DNA from: Paenibacillus sp. FSL M7-0420
Lineage (GTDB): Bacteria > Bacillota > Bacilli > Paenibacillales > Paenibacillaceae
NCBI RefSeq assembly: GCF_038002345.1
Contig: NZ_JBBOCJ010000001.1
Coordinates: 4,402,001-4,466,000 of the forward strand
Reading direction: 5' to 3'
DNA length: 64,000 nucleotides
The notes beneath the pieces were generated by a model that saw only the letters and a list, made by a program, of their open reading frames with translations, had not been told where the DNA came from and ran no database searches. Shown in pieces: positions 50,094-59,023 of the stretch. A program made the translations under genes and the position numbers. Within the stretch, counting starts at the first letter, position 1. Each line of letters opens with the position of its first letter.

Positions 50094-50798
50094 TTATCCG
50101 CGTGCAGCACTGAACAGATCTACAGTATACGGTACCTTACCGGCGAACCCTTCGGCATAAGGAATGAGCCTCCGCTGGCCGAGCAGCATGTCTCTGGAAC
50201 GGACGCGCTCGATATACCCTTCCGTCAATGGCGTTGCAACGGCATCATCACCCGGAGCGAGTCCAAATTGGGAACGGTAGCAGGACAATGCCTGCTCCTT
50301 CAGCGGATACTGCGCAGTCACATCTACGATTAGATCCGTCCGTCCGAGATCATTAATGAAGTAGAAATATAATTGCGGCTCGGGGATAGCGGGCTTGTCC
50401 GGCATATATTTGCGCAGCTTGGCATTAAATACCGCTTCCTCCACCAGCTTACTGCAGGCAATATGATCAGGATGGCGGTCTTCCCAGTAAGGGGCAAATA
50501 CCATAGACGGGGCATAGCGGCGGATTTCCGCTGTCACAGCCGCCAAATGGTCCTCTGTCATATACAGGCCGCGGTCAGGCAGCCCCAGATTACTCCGCAC
50601 CGCAGCGCCCAGCACTGCGGCAGCCTGCTGTGCTTCCTGTTCCCGCAGCTCCACCGTGCCGTTCGAGGACATCTCTGCCCGGGTCAGATCGCACATTCCT
50701 ACCTTGAAGCCGGCAGCAGTATGCTTGGCAATCGTCCCTGCCATGCCGATCTCGGCATCATCTGCATGCGCGCCGAATACCAGAATGTCAAGCTTCAT
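50094..50798 (-). CDS. bshB1: N-acetyl-glucosaminyl-malate deacetylase (bacillithiol synthesis)
   Basis: Second bacillithiol step: removes acetyl from GlcNAc-malate. The 234-residue LmbE/PIG-L metallo-deacetylase shows the zinc motif [20 protein letters not shown] and the downstream [20 protein letters not shown]. Its ATG overlaps the mgsA stop by 4 bp, indicating coupling. The mgsA-bshB1-bshA order matches B. subtilis. Confidence 0.93.
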   Translation of the reverse strand: MKLDILVFGAHADDAEIGMAGTIAKHTAAGFKVGMCDLTRAEMSSNGTVELREQEAQQAAAVLGAAVRSNLGLPDRGLYMTEDHLAAVTAEIRRYAPSMVFAPYWEDRHPDHIACSKLVEEAVFNAKLRKYMPDKPAIPEPQLYFYFINDLGRTDLIVDVTAQYPLKEQALSCYRSQFGLAPGDDAVATPLTEGYIERVRSRDMLLGQRRLIPYAEGFAGKVPYTVDLFSAARG

Positions 50799-51220
50799 GA
50801 CTCGTCCACACCCGGCTTGTATTTATGTACCAGCTCACGCCAGCCGAAATCCCCCCGGTCAATAGCCTTCACCAGAATTTCTGCTGTAGCAATATTCGTG
50901 GCCACAGGAATCCCGTACACATCGCACAGACGGAGCAGCGCTGTAATATCCGGTTCATGCGGCTGGGCCATCAGCGGGTCACGCAGGAAAATAATTAAAT
51001 CCAGCTCATCCGTAGCCACCATCGAGCCGATCTGCTGGTCGCCGCCAAGCGGCCCCGACATGTAACGGTGAATGGAGAGCTTGGTCACTTCCATGATACG
51101 CTGGCCCGTGGTTCCGGTGGAGAATAATTTATGACCTTCAAAAACATGCTCATAAGCAGTTACGAAATTAACCATTTCATCTTTTTTGCGGTCATGTGCG
51201 ATAAAAGCAATTTTCAACAT
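50795..51220 (-). CDS. mgsA: Methylglyoxal synthase
   Basis: Converts dihydroxyacetone phosphate to methylglyoxal as an overflow route. The 141-residue protein has [60 protein letters not shown] and [20 protein letters not shown] with the catalytic aspartate regions. GGGGAGAG precedes the ATG. Linkage to bacillithiol genes makes sense because bacillithiol takes part in methylglyoxal detoxification. Confidence 0.95.
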   Translation of the reverse strand: MLKIAFIAHDRKKDEMVNFVTAYEHVFEGHKLFSTGTTGQRIMEVTKLSIHRYMSGPLGGDQQIGSMVATDELDLIIFLRDPLMAQPHEPDITALLRLCDVYGIPVATNIATAEILVKAIDRGDFGWRELVHKYKPGVDES

Positions 51221-51237
51221 TCTGTTTCTCTCCCCGT

Positions 51238-52041
51238 CTATTCTATAAAATGCTCAAAACCGTAAATCAAGCCGGTATAGCCCATCACCTTTTGAATCCC
51301 GAGCTTGACTCCAGGCATATACCCCGCGCGCTCATAGGAGTCATGACGGATCTTCAGCGACTGTCCGAACCCGCCGAATACAACCTCCTCCTGGGCAAAA
51401 ACACCCGGAAGACGCACACTGTGAATACGGAAGCCGTTATAATACCCGCCGCGTGAGCCTTCAATAATCTCTTCTTCCTCCGGATGTCCCTGGCGGAGCT
51501 CCTGCCGCGCCTCAGAGATCATCTCTGCCGTCTTAATCGCTGTTCCTGAAGGAGCATCCAGCTTCTGGTCTCCGTGATATTCGATAATTTCGAGATGAGG
51601 GAAATACTTTGCGGCCTGGGCAGCGAACTTCATCAGCAGAATCGCACCGATGGAGAAGTTAGGCGCAATCAGTCCGCCGATTCCCTGCTCCTCGCATTGC
51701 TTGTCCAGCCCGGCGATCTGCTCCGGCGTGAAGCCTGTGGTACCGATAACCGGACGGACGCCGTACTTGACCGCCAGCGCAGTATTGCTATATGCAGAGT
51801 GTGGAATCGTAAAATCCACCATTACATCGGCCTCTGTGTCTGCAAGCGCAGTCTCCAGATCCGAAGTCACAACTACACCGCAATCCTCAAGGCCAGCCAG
51901 CCGGCCGGCATCACTGCCATGTGCAGAGCGGTCAACCGCTGCCGCCAGCTCAAGTTCATCATCCTGCAATACCAGCTTCACAACCTCTTTGCCCATTCTG
52001 CCTCCAGCTCCGGAGACAATAACTCTGATCTTGTCACTCAA
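51238..52041 (-). CDS. dapB: 4-hydroxy-tetrahydrodipicolinate reductase
   Basis: Diaminopimelate/lysine pathway reductase. The 267-residue protein starts at TTG 52041 (GGGGAG at 8 nt). It has the NAD(P) site [58 protein letters not shown], and the active-site [20 protein letters not shown]. It supplies meso-diaminopimelate for peptidoglycan and dipicolinate for spores. It lies between mgsA and a TPR gene; in B. subtilis ypjD is directly upstream. Confidence 0.95.
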   Translation of the reverse strand: MSDKIRVIVSGAGGRMGKEVVKLVLQDDELELAAAVDRSAHGSDAGRLAGLEDCGVVVTSDLETALADTEADVMVDFTIPHSAYSNTALAVKYGVRPVIGTTGFTPEQIAGLDKQCEEQGIGGLIAPNFSIGAILLMKFAAQAAKYFPHLEIIEYHGDQKLDAPSGTAIKTAEMISEARQELRQGHPEEEEIIEGSRGGYYNGFRIHSVRLPGVFAQEEVVFGGFGQSLKIRHDSYERAGYMPGVKLGIQKVMGYTGLIYGFEHFIE

Positions 52042-52073
52042 ATGAATTCTCCCCGCTTTCCCTGGCTCTGTTA

Positions 52074-52595
52074 TTATTGTATATAGTGTTGCAGCGATTT
52101 CTGCAGATCCTTCATCAGCAGACGCAGTCCGCTGTCATCCGGGTGCAGCGACATGACTTCCTTCAATACTGCAATCGCCTGCAGATGTTCATTCATCCGG
52201 CTGTGCGCAATCGCCAGCCATACATAAGCATCCCCGTAGAGAGGGTCAAGCGATACGGCTTCCTTCAGCAGCGTAATCGGATGGTACGGATTCACACTGT
52301 CCGCTGCTTCATCCTCCAGCAGCCGCTTCGCTTCCTGCACAAGCTTAAGAGCCTGCAGATGCTGAAGATGCAGCTGATACTCCGGTTTGGTTCCATCCAG
52401 TCTGCGTGCGGCTACAGCATGTTCAAGCGCTTTGTCCAGCATGCCGCTGCGGGCATAGGTAATAGCGCAGCGGTATCTGACTTCCGCATCATCGGGACTT
52501 GCGGCAATGGCCGCCTCAAACAAGGTGATGGCCTCAGCAAAGTCACTGCGGAGTATCGAGCGGTAGGCCGCTTTTACATAATCATTATGGTCCAT
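52074..52595 (-). CDS. Tetratricopeptide-repeat protein (173 aa)
   Basis: A short cytoplasmic protein made almost wholly of TPR units: YRSILRSDFAEAITLFEAAI, YRCAITYARSGMLDKALEHA and YVWLAIAHSRMNEHLQAIAV, each with the usual small/large residue pattern. A middle helix pair (LQHLQALKLVQEAKRLLEDE) is less regular. The partner is unknown. It is inserted between ypjD and dapB, a place without a TPR gene in B. subtilis. Confidence 0.8.
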   Translation of the reverse strand: MDHNDYVKAAYRSILRSDFAEAITLFEAAIAASPDDAEVRYRCAITYARSGMLDKALEHAVAARRLDGTKPEYQLHLQHLQALKLVQEAKRLLEDEAADSVNPYHPITLLKEAVSLDPLYGDAYVWLAIAHSRMNEHLQAIAVLKEVMSLHPDDSGLRLLMKDLQKSLQHYIQ

Positions 52596-52654
52596 ATCCT
52601 CACCATCCTTACGGCTAAATCCCGTTCGTTTGGTACAGCATATGTAGCATAGGC

Positions 52655-52984
52655 CTAATCGGTGTTTTTGGGCGTCCAGCGCCCGGCATCACGCGTATTG
52701 AATTTGTGCATAACCTTATTATGGGCCTCAGTTAAGTCGATACCGAGTGAATTGGCGAAACAAACGGTAATGAAGAGAATGTCGCCCAGCTCCAGCTCAA
52801 TCGAATTATCGGCTTCATCCGCTTTTTTCGGCTTTTCGCCGAATTGATGGTTGACTTCGCGCGCCAGCTCCCCGACTTCCTCGGACATCCGGGCCAGCAT
52901 CGACAGCGGACTGAAGTAGCCTTCTTTAAACTGTGAGATATAGGCATCCACCTCACGCTGAATGTCACCAAGACTTTTATCCAT
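52655..52984 (-). CDS. ypjD: MazG-like nucleotide pyrophosphohydrolase
   Basis: A 109-residue all-alpha NTP pyrophosphatase, probably house-cleaning of non-canonical nucleotides. The motifs are GDIQREVDAYISQFKEGYFS, MARMSEEVGELAREVNHQFG (E-x-x-E metal site) and ELGDILFITVCFANSLGIDL (E...D). ATG 52984 matches the family N-terminus, and GGGGGTG lies about 12 nt upstream. A GTG just before it is possible. Confidence 0.9.
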   Translation of the reverse strand: MDKSLGDIQREVDAYISQFKEGYFSPLSMLARMSEEVGELAREVNHQFGEKPKKADEADNSIELELGDILFITVCFANSLGIDLTEAHNKVMHKFNTRDAGRWTPKNTD

Positions 52985-53151
52985 AAATTGTCGTTTCACC
53001 CCCGTGTGTTCTTGCCTTCTGTTTGCCCCTATGTTATCGTAAAGACGTTTTGAAGACAAATCTTTTTTGCAATGCCGCCTGGAGCTAACATGCTCTCCGG
53101 GGGGATCATTACATATAAATTGCCCATTTAGAGGCGTAGGCGAGGGATGTT

Positions 53152-54024
53152 ATGAGTTCAACCATTAAAATCAGCACAGTCAGCAAAACAGTGGCCCCCA
53201 TCATGCTGGGCACGGCCATCTACGCATTCGGACTCCTGTATTTCATCATTCCCAACCAGCTGATGGAGGGCGGAGTTACCGGGATTACCATCCTGCTCAA
53301 TTACGCCTTTAACATCCCGATCTTCTTAACGACACTGCTGCTGAACCTTCCGCTCTTTCTGCTCGGCTGGAAGGTGCTCGGGGCGAATCAGATCGTCTAT
53401 ACCGGACTCGGCATCGGCTCGCTGTCTTTTTTCCTCTGGTTATTCGAGCGGATGATTAAGGCAGGCTGGATTGTGACGTTCAGTACCGAGCATGATTTTA
53501 TTCTTGCTTCATTATATGCAGGGGTTACCCTGGGTCTGGGTCTGGGGATTGTCTTCCGCTTCGGGGGCACCACCGGGGGTGTAGATATTGTGGCACGGAT
53601 ACTCGGACGCAAGTTCGGCTGGAGTATGGGACAGATTATTCTGGCCGTGGATATCATCATTATCGGGGCTTCCCTGCTCTACATTCCCCGTGAAAAAATA
53701 CTGTATACGCTCGTGGCGGTCTTCATCGCCTCACGTGTAATTGATTTCATCCAGGAAGGGGCGTACGCCGCCAAAGCCTTCACCATCATCAGCGACGAGG
53801 CTCCGCAGATTGCAGAGCTGATCACCGTAGAAATGGATCGAGGCGTTACCTTAATCCCGGCGATCGGCGCTTATTCCAAGCAAGCGAAGCATATGGTCTA
53901 TTGCGTGGTCTCCAGACAGGAGATCCGCCGGCTAAGCCTGCTGGTGAAGTCAGTGGACCCTAAGGCCTTCGTCATTATCAGTGAGGTTCATGACGTTCAC
54001 GGCGAAGGCTTCCGGGAGACCTGA
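53152..54024 (+). CDS. YitT-family (UPF0750/DUF2179) membrane protein, YpjC-like
   Basis: An integral membrane protein of 290 residues with about five hydrophobic segments in the first ~200 residues (APIMLGTAIYAFGLLYFIIP; IFLTTLLLNLPLFLLGWKVL; LASLYAGVTLGLGLGIVFRF). RFGGTTGGVDIVARILGRKF is characteristic. A soluble C-terminal DUF2179 domain closes it (AFTIISDEAPQIAELITVEM; MVYCVVSRQEIRRLSLLVKS). The function of the family is unknown. In B. subtilis ypjC lies between ypjB and ypjD, exactly this place, but here the gene is inverted relative to its neighbours. Confidence 0.85.
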   Translation: MSSTIKISTVSKTVAPIMLGTAIYAFGLLYFIIPNQLMEGGVTGITILLNYAFNIPIFLTTLLLNLPLFLLGWKVLGANQIVYTGLGIGSLSFFLWLFERMIKAGWIVTFSTEHDFILASLYAGVTLGLGLGIVFRFGGTTGGVDIVARILGRKFGWSMGQIILAVDIIIIGASLLYIPREKILYTLVAVFIASRVIDFIQEGAYAAKAFTIISDEAPQIAELITVEMDRGVTLIPAIGAYSKQAKHMVYCVVSRQEIRRLSLLVKSVDPKAFVIISEVHDVHGEGFRET

Positions 54025-54039
54025 ACTATACACACATAA

Positions 54040-54090
54040 GGACGGACCCCACAAGCCGGCAATGGCTGCTTGTGGGGTCCGCCCTCTTTG
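54040..54090 (+). terminator. Intrinsic terminator of the YitT-family gene
   Basis: GGACGGACCCCACAAGC pairs with GCTTGTGGGGTCCGCCC, followed by TCTTT. It is 16 bp after the stop. Confidence 0.88.
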
Positions 54091-54115
54091 TATCCTCTGT
54101 TGCCGCCGCTCAACC

Positions 54116-55015
54116 CTACACGGTTTTTAAATTCCCCTTCTGGCCGCGGTACTTACGGTAAGCTGTATACACGAGCACCGTAAGGATGAACGCGCCTGCC
54201 AGCAGGGCCCAGCCCCCGTATTGCTGCGGAGCCAGCGGCAGAGACAGGACCGGCTCGCTGCGGTCCTTGCCGAACATCACTCTTGCTGCATCCTGCCCAT
54301 AGGATACAATCTCCAGCAGGCGTGCCCGTTCCACGGGCTGCTCCGAGCCTGCAACCCCACCTGCGTAAGACATCCAGGAATCAAAGCTGCTCACCGCCTC
54401 AGCAGGCCGGGAGATGATCACCGCAGGCCGGATATTCGCATACCGGCTCTGAAGTCTTGCCAGCGCCGCTGTCCAGCTCTTGAGATCATTCGCGGCGGCG
54501 CTTTGCTCCATATCGTTCAGATCCTCACGGACCAGCTTATAGTACTGCAGCCACATGGGCTGGCGGGGGTGATTCAGGCTGTTAGCGGCAAGCCGCAGCT
54601 TCGCCGCAGCCGCTTCCCATCTCTCCGGGGACGGCTGGGCCGCAGCCAGTGCCGACTTCATGTCCAGGATCACAGAGGATAGTGCATTGACCCCCTCTAC
54701 TGAGGTCATCCCTTCAAAGGACGAAGAGATGAAGATCTGAGAGACCTCCTCTGCCTCCTGGCGGGCCTTCAGCACATCGCCTTCAAGCACATAGCCGTAC
54801 AGAGCTTCCGCAGCCTGCTCCAGCCGCTGCGCTCCGCTTCTGGCCGTGAGAGCAGCGGGATCACTGGGCACACTTCCGGCTGCTTCTATGTAAGCTGTAC
54901 TTCCCTGGTCTGCAGCGGCATCCCCTGCTTCAGCCTGAACACGGCCTCCGCTGATACCGGCCAGCAGCCAGTACAGCATGATTCCTGACAGTATGATTAC
55001 TTTTCTGCGCGGCAT
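54116..55015 (-). CDS. ypjB: Sporulation protein YpjB
   Basis: A membrane-anchored protein of 299 residues: signal or anchor helix (KVIILSGIMLYWLLAGISGG), a long extracytoplasmic helical region (RLEQAAEALYGYVLEGDVLK...MEQSAAANDLKSWTAALARL) and a C-terminal membrane segment (GGWALLAGAFILTVLVYTAY). ATG 55015 has GGGAGGG 8 nt upstream. It is associated with sporulation in Bacillus by family name; no mechanism is known. It lies next to ypjA and qcr as in B. subtilis. Confidence 0.85.
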   Translation of the reverse strand: MPRRKVIILSGIMLYWLLAGISGGRVQAEAGDAAADQGSTAYIEAAGSVPSDPAALTARSGAQRLEQAAEALYGYVLEGDVLKARQEAEEVSQIFISSSFEGMTSVEGVNALSSVILDMKSALAAAQPSPERWEAAAAKLRLAANSLNHPRQPMWLQYYKLVREDLNDMEQSAAANDLKSWTAALARLQSRYANIRPAVIISRPAEAVSSFDSWMSYAGGVAGSEQPVERARLLEIVSYGQDAARVMFGKDRSEPVLSLPLAPQQYGGWALLAGAFILTVLVYTAYRKYRGQKGNLKTV

Positions 55016-55070
55016 AAGACATCCCTCCCACCTTAATGTATGGCGGAAGGACAAGAGTTAGAACAGAGGC

Positions 55071-55718
55071 TCAGTGCTTCATGGCAGTTCTGTCCGGAAG
55101 TGCAGGACGTCTTGTCCGGCCGCAGAACAGCCAGGCAGCAGCCGTACTGAACAGTGTAAGCCCCATGGTGAAGTACTGAACAGCGGTAAGATCATCATCA
55201 AGCACAGAAGGCAGCCAGGGATACACGCCTTGTGAATAATCCACTACATCATTAGCGAACGTCCACGCAAGCGCCACAGGCAGCATTCTCCGGAAGGTGA
55301 AGAACCGGGCATAGATCAGAGCTTCCACGGCCATTCCGGTATGGGAGATCATCAGCATCCAGTCCTTCCAGGTGAGGGAATCTCCCTGATAACCGCCGGC
55401 CACAATGATGCTGACCGCCCATATTCCGTACTTCACAGAGGTTAGGACTGCCAGCGCTTCAATCAGCTCACGCACCAGCGTCCCTGTAAGCCCTCTTGGC
55501 GGATACAGCAGCAGCAATAATGCAGCCGTGAAGAACAGACTGGCCGTAGGGCTGTCAGGAACGAACGGCAGGAGCCAGAGCGGTTCATTCTGCGCCGTGA
55601 ATGTGAGCTGGTTGCCGTACCACATATATCCGTAGACCGTTCCGAGCAGATTCACGATAAACAGCAGCCATATTATTCTCCGGTCCCTAAATAACTTCTC
55701 AAACCAATGACCCGGCAT
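55071..55718 (-). CDS. ypjA: YpjA-like integral membrane protein (DUF1405)
   Basis: A 215-residue polytopic protein with about six hydrophobic segments (IIWLLFIVNLLGTVYGYMWY; ASLFFTAALLLLLYPPRGLT; YGIWAVSIIVAGGYQGDSLT; YFTMGLTLFSTAAAWLFCG). WYGNQLTFTAQNEPLWLLPF and GMAVEALIYARFF are typical of the DUF1405 family. The function is unknown. Its constant placement after qcrC suggests a link to the bc complex, but that is not shown. Confidence 0.85.
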   Translation of the reverse strand: MPGHWFEKLFRDRRIIWLLFIVNLLGTVYGYMWYGNQLTFTAQNEPLWLLPFVPDSPTASLFFTAALLLLLYPPRGLTGTLVRELIEALAVLTSVKYGIWAVSIIVAGGYQGDSLTWKDWMLMISHTGMAVEALIYARFFTFRRMLPVALAWTFANDVVDYSQGVYPWLPSVLDDDLTAVQYFTMGLTLFSTAAAWLFCGRTRRPALPDRTAMKH

Positions 55719-55791
55719 ATGTACAACTTCCCCCCGACTGTAGCAGCTTCATTTCAATACAACACTGATTTCATTAGAACTCTTATGACAT

Positions 55792-55826
55792 AACAAAGAC
55801 CTGAGCGCATACACGATCAGGTCCTG
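55792..55826 (-). terminator. Intrinsic terminator of qcrABC
   Basis: GGACCTGA pairs with TCAGGTCT on the minus strand, followed by TTGTT, 13 bp after the qcrC stop. Confidence 0.6.
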
Positions 55827-55838
55827 CGTTACTTTATT

Positions 55839-56714
55839 TTACTGTCCGCTTTTTTGTTTGGCAAGCCAGCCGGCCAGCTCATCGATATCCTGCTCGGTCA
55901 GCCCTGCTCCCATAGCTGTCTCCACCATTGGCGGCATCTGACCCTTACCTTCTTTTATAATAGTAAGAATCGCCGCCTTATCATGCTTATCGCCTACACC
56001 CCGAAGCGAAGGAAAACTGCCGGAGCCCTTCATATCTACCGCATGGCAGGTTATACAGGTTGCTTGCTTATAGAGTGCCATCGCCGGATCATCCTTGTCC
56101 ACAATGGCAATATCCTTCGGCTTGACGGCGCTGGTGGTTGGCAAGCCCGCCGCCCTGTTCTCGGCCGCTTTCTCCTCGCGCTGAACATCCTCTGGAATCT
56201 GGCCGGTTTCAGCCATCTCATGCTTGTATTCTGTCCAGGCTGTGTTGGTCAAATAGACGATTGCCGCGAGGGACAGGAACATCAGCGAGGACGCAATCGG
56301 TCTGCGGTAGAACCGCCGTTCGGGGCCGGTATCCAGGAAAGGCGCCAGCAGCAGCGCCCCGAAGGCCACGCCTGTCACGCCCAGCGTTCCCAGCACGATA
56401 TAGTCACCTGATGCATAAGGAAGCTTCAAATACTGATAGAGAAAGAGAAAATACCAGTCGGGAATCGGAATTACCGTTGCTGCCGGATTGGCAGGGAACC
56501 CGAGTGGAGCCGGCTCCGAGATGGTCAGAACCAGGATTCCCACCAGCACCACTACGCCAACCATCCATTCCTTGAGCAGAAAGTTAGGGATAAAGGCTTC
56601 CGATTTGCCCGGATACGCCGTATAATCCGGCGGGGTAATGAATCCGTTTCCTCTGCGGACCCGGGAATCCCCGACGAATATCACCTTCTCTTTGGAGTCG
56701 TCTCCGTGTGCCAT
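55839..56714 (-). CDS. qcrC: Menaquinol:cytochrome c reductase cytochrome b/c subunit
   Basis: A 291-residue fusion of the subunit IV part of cytochrome b with a haem c domain, as is usual in Bacillota. Membrane segments (LLKEWMVGVVVLVGILVLTI; VLGTLGVTGVAFGALLLAPF; ASSLMFLSLAAIVYLTNTAW) and PIPDWYFLFLYQYLKLP form the quinol-side part. The C-terminal domain binds haem c through ATCITCHAVDMKG (CxxCH) with the distal methionine likely in KGQMPPMVETAMG. It is the last gene of qcrABC and sits 23 bp after qcrB. Confidence 0.94.
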   Translation of the reverse strand: MAHGDDSKEKVIFVGDSRVRRGNGFITPPDYTAYPGKSEAFIPNFLLKEWMVGVVVLVGILVLTISEPAPLGFPANPAATVIPIPDWYFLFLYQYLKLPYASGDYIVLGTLGVTGVAFGALLLAPFLDTGPERRFYRRPIASSLMFLSLAAIVYLTNTAWTEYKHEMAETGQIPEDVQREEKAAENRAAGLPTTSAVKPKDIAIVDKDDPAMALYKQATCITCHAVDMKGSGSFPSLRGVGDKHDKAAILTIIKEGKGQMPPMVETAMGAGLTEQDIDELAGWLAKQKSGQ

Positions 56715-56737
56715 GACCGTGCCTCCTATACGTTATT

Positions 56738-57418
56738 TTACAGCGGACCGGATATGCCTTGTCTGCGGATCATAATGAAGTGCCCGACAAGCAGTATAAG
56801 CAGAACCGCCGGGAGGAAGAATACATGTAAGGCGAAGAACCGGGTCAGCGTCTCGGCGCCGGCAATGCTGCCGCCTTGCATCAGCTCCTTGAGCACCGGT
56901 CCCATGAACGGAACCGAATTGGCGATCTCCAATGTAACCTTGGTGGCGAAGTACGCCTTATTGTCCCATGGAAGCAGGTAACCGGTAAGTCCCAGTCCCA
57001 GCATGACAAAGAAAATCAGCATCCCAACTACCCAGTTCATCTCGCGCGGGGCCTTATACGAACCGGTGAAGAACACACGCATCGTATGAAGGAACATCAT
57101 GACAATGACGAGACTCGCGCCCCAGTGGTGCATGCCGCGGACGATTTTACCGAAGGCGACCTTGGTCTGCAGGTATTCCACGCTGGCGTAGGCATTAATG
57201 ATATCCGGGACATAATACATGGTCAGAAACATTCCTGAGAGGATCTGTATTACAGTGATGAAGAAGGTTAGTCCGCCGAAGCAGTAGACAAAGGCTGAAA
57301 AGTGGTGTGCGGGATTGACATGCTCGGGGACCTCGTGGTCGGCAACATCTCTCCAGATCGGTGTAATATCCAGACGTTCGTCAATCCAGTTATATACGTT
57401 TTTGAACACGCCGTTCAC
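56738..57418 (-). CDS. qcrB: Menaquinol:cytochrome c reductase cytochrome b subunit
   Basis: A 226-residue cytochrome b6-type subunit with four membrane helices. Haem-ligating histidines are in MHHWGASLVIVMMFLHTMRV and in the fourth helix (FALHVFFLPAVLLILLVGHF). GYLLPWDNKAYFATKVTLEI is the conserved Qo-side motif. It overlaps qcrA by 4 bp. It transfers electrons from menaquinol to the haem c domain while moving protons. Confidence 0.95.
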   Translation of the reverse strand: MNGVFKNVYNWIDERLDITPIWRDVADHEVPEHVNPAHHFSAFVYCFGGLTFFITVIQILSGMFLTMYYVPDIINAYASVEYLQTKVAFGKIVRGMHHWGASLVIVMMFLHTMRVFFTGSYKAPREMNWVVGMLIFFVMLGLGLTGYLLPWDNKAYFATKVTLEIANSVPFMGPVLKELMQGGSIAGAETLTRFFALHVFFLPAVLLILLVGHFIMIRRQGISGPL

Positions 57419-57969
57419 GCCTCCTTCGCCGAAACAGTATTAGGGACGATTTCACCGAGATATACCCAGCCTCCGTCAATCTTGGTGGTGTACTGGTCCA
57501 GCGGCTTGGCAGCCACGGCCAGTTGCCGGCCCTGCTTCGTATAGCGGGCGCCATGGCAAGGGCAATGATATTCATCGGGATGCGCCTTGTTGTTATTCCA
57601 GCCTACAGTGCAGCCCAGATGCTTGCAGATCGGTGAAAGCGCATAAATATCTCCGTTCGCGTCCTTACGGATCCACGCCGTAAGCATCGCTGTACTGGCA
57701 TACCATCCGTCCTGCTGCGGAAGCTCGAAGGTGAACTCCTGGGGCTCTTCTGTAATTTTGGACGCTTCTGCTACCTTGATGAATTCTCCCTCGCCTTTTT
57801 TCTGCAGAATCGGATCTACAGCAAACCGGACCATCGGCAAGATAACTCCGGCACCCATAAAGGCGGTAGCCCCTCCTAGTGTGTAGGTCAAAAACTGTCT
57901 GCGTGACATCTCGTTTCGGCTGGGCGGTTCTTGCGGAAGTGACTCTTCTTCTTCATTAAGGCTGCTCAT
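57415..57969 (-). CDS. qcrA: Menaquinol:cytochrome c reductase Rieske iron-sulphur subunit
   Basis: A 184-residue Rieske protein with an N-terminal twin-arginine-like stretch (MSRRQFLTYTLGGATAFMGA) that serves as membrane anchor. The 2Fe-2S site is C-x-H...C-x-x-H, seen as PICKHLGCTVGW and YHCPCHGARYT. First gene of qcrABC. The upstream A/T-rich region (57970-58190) contains a half-conserved Rex-like sequence at 58052-58069, so redox control is possible. Confidence 0.95.
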   Translation of the reverse strand: MSSLNEEEESLPQEPPSRNEMSRRQFLTYTLGGATAFMGAGVILPMVRFAVDPILQKKGEGEFIKVAEASKITEEPQEFTFELPQQDGWYASTAMLTAWIRKDANGDIYALSPICKHLGCTVGWNNNKAHPDEYHCPCHGARYTKQGRQLAVAAKPLDQYTTKIDGGWVYLGEIVPNTVSAKEA

Positions 57970-58190
57970 ACTGTATGTAACCCCCTTTTCAAAATGTGAG
58001 AAGGCACCTGCAGAGTTGTTGCATAGGTATTTTAGGTAAAAAATCCGTTTTCAATGAAAAATATCACAGTTCATATAAGTTCATCCTAATCATAGCTTAG
58101 GGTCTAAAACCCGTCAAGAATATTGTCTAAATTGTGACAGGCGTTTAAGGCCGTTTTTTGATAAATTGTTGATTTTCCGTCACATTTAAC

Positions 58191-58616
58191 TCATTTTTCA
58201 TTCTGCCACAGAGCCTGGATTTCACTCCGCACATATGCGCTTACCGGGGCTCTCGTATCGGCAGCTATCTCAGGCAGGCAAAGGAGTAAATCGCTTTCAA
58301 ATACCTCCTCCCTGCGCAGCCCCTCATTGGCAGACATCACGATCGCGTACTGGAAGCCACTGGATTTGACTTTCCGGCAAAGTTCATTCAACAAAGCTGT
58401 CATTCCAGGCCCTGCATACTGTACCGCCGGATAAGTCACGACCCGCCCCTTGTAAGGTTGTTCGGCCAATTCCAGGAAATCACGCTGCCGTTCAAGTAAC
58501 TTAACTGTCTCAGGCGGAGTCTCCGTGCCTTGAAGTCCGCTATAAGGAATAATGCAGGTATCATAGTATTGTCCATCGGTCTCCCAGGCTCTACTGTCAA
58601 AATCACTGAATTTCAT
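58191..58616 (-). CDS. ypiF: YpiF-like protein (DUF2487)
   Basis: A 141-residue cytoplasmic protein: MKFSDFDSRAWETDGQYYDT, then LQGTETPPETVKLLERQRDF and YPAVQYAGPGMTALLNELCR. ATG 58616 has GAGGGGG 8 nt upstream. The function is unknown. In B. subtilis ypiF lies directly upstream of qcrA, as here (222 bp apart). Confidence 0.82.
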   Translation of the reverse strand: MKFSDFDSRAWETDGQYYDTCIIPYSGLQGTETPPETVKLLERQRDFLELAEQPYKGRVVTYPAVQYAGPGMTALLNELCRKVKSSGFQYAIVMSANEGLRREEVFESDLLLCLPEIAADTRAPVSAYVRSEIQALWQNEK

Positions 58617-58709
58617 AGATTCGCCCCCTCTAGCCGCATCCCGCAGCATGAATGTTCACTTTAAAAGCATCATAAACAAGTGTATACGGCTTGGCAATCC
58701 TTATATAGC

Positions 58710-58796
58710 AAAATAACCCCACAAAGTGGGGCTTTAGCTTAGATGATGACTCAGGTACTTTGCGGGGACCCCAAAACATATAAATTCTTATCTTCC
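58710..58796 (-). ncRNA. Dispersed ~85-bp structured element, copy 3
   Basis: As in copies 1 and 2, the element starts immediately after a terminator T-run (that of the IDEAL-domain gene) and ends with CCCCACTTTGTGGGG plus TTATTTT. The competing arm CCCCGCAAAGT and the GGGGTCCCC box are intact. It lies upstream of ypiF on the same strand, about 95 bp before its start, so it could also act as a leader attenuator of ypiF-qcr. Confidence 0.6.
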
Positions 58797-58825
58797 AAAA
58801 AAAGAAATGCGCCAGGCGCATTTCT
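58797..58825 (-). terminator. Intrinsic terminator of the IDEAL-domain gene
   Basis: AGAAATGCGCC pairs with GGCGCATTTCT around a 1-nt-extended loop, followed by seven U residues. It starts at the base next to the stop codon. Confidence 0.88.
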
Positions 58826-59005
58826 CTATGCCAAACTTTTCAGTTCTTCAGTCAGATTCCGGAAAGCCGCCTCATCACCAGCAGCCAGCGCCGTGTCGAT
58901 CTTCCGGTACAACATGTCGGTACGACGCTTTCTTAACGCTTCATCCCACACCATTTCCGCAGCTAGCCCCAGCATCACTTCATAAGTAGCCTTCATTTTG
59001 TCCAT
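58826..59005 (-). CDS. Small IDEAL-domain protein (59 aa)
   Basis: The protein is essentially one IDEAL domain (YRKIDTALAAGDEAAFRNLT) preceded by a helix (EVMLGLAAEMVWDEALRKRR). IDEAL domains are found at the C-terminus of B. subtilis YpiB and in ComK and phage-related proteins. Here it stands alone at the ypiB position, next to ypiF and qcr, and may be a reduced YpiB. ATG 59005 has GGAGG at 8-nt spacing; the GTG at 59014 is too close to that site. Confidence 0.8.
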   Translation of the reverse strand: MDKMKATYEVMLGLAAEMVWDEALRKRRTDMLYRKIDTALAAGDEAAFRNLTEELKSLA

Positions 59006-59023
59006 TCGATACACCTCCGCTGT

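Noticed and set aside
58630..58821. 63-residue minus-strand frame covering repeat copy 3
   Set aside because: It runs through the structured repeat and a terminator and overlaps the ypiF start region; no initiation signal.
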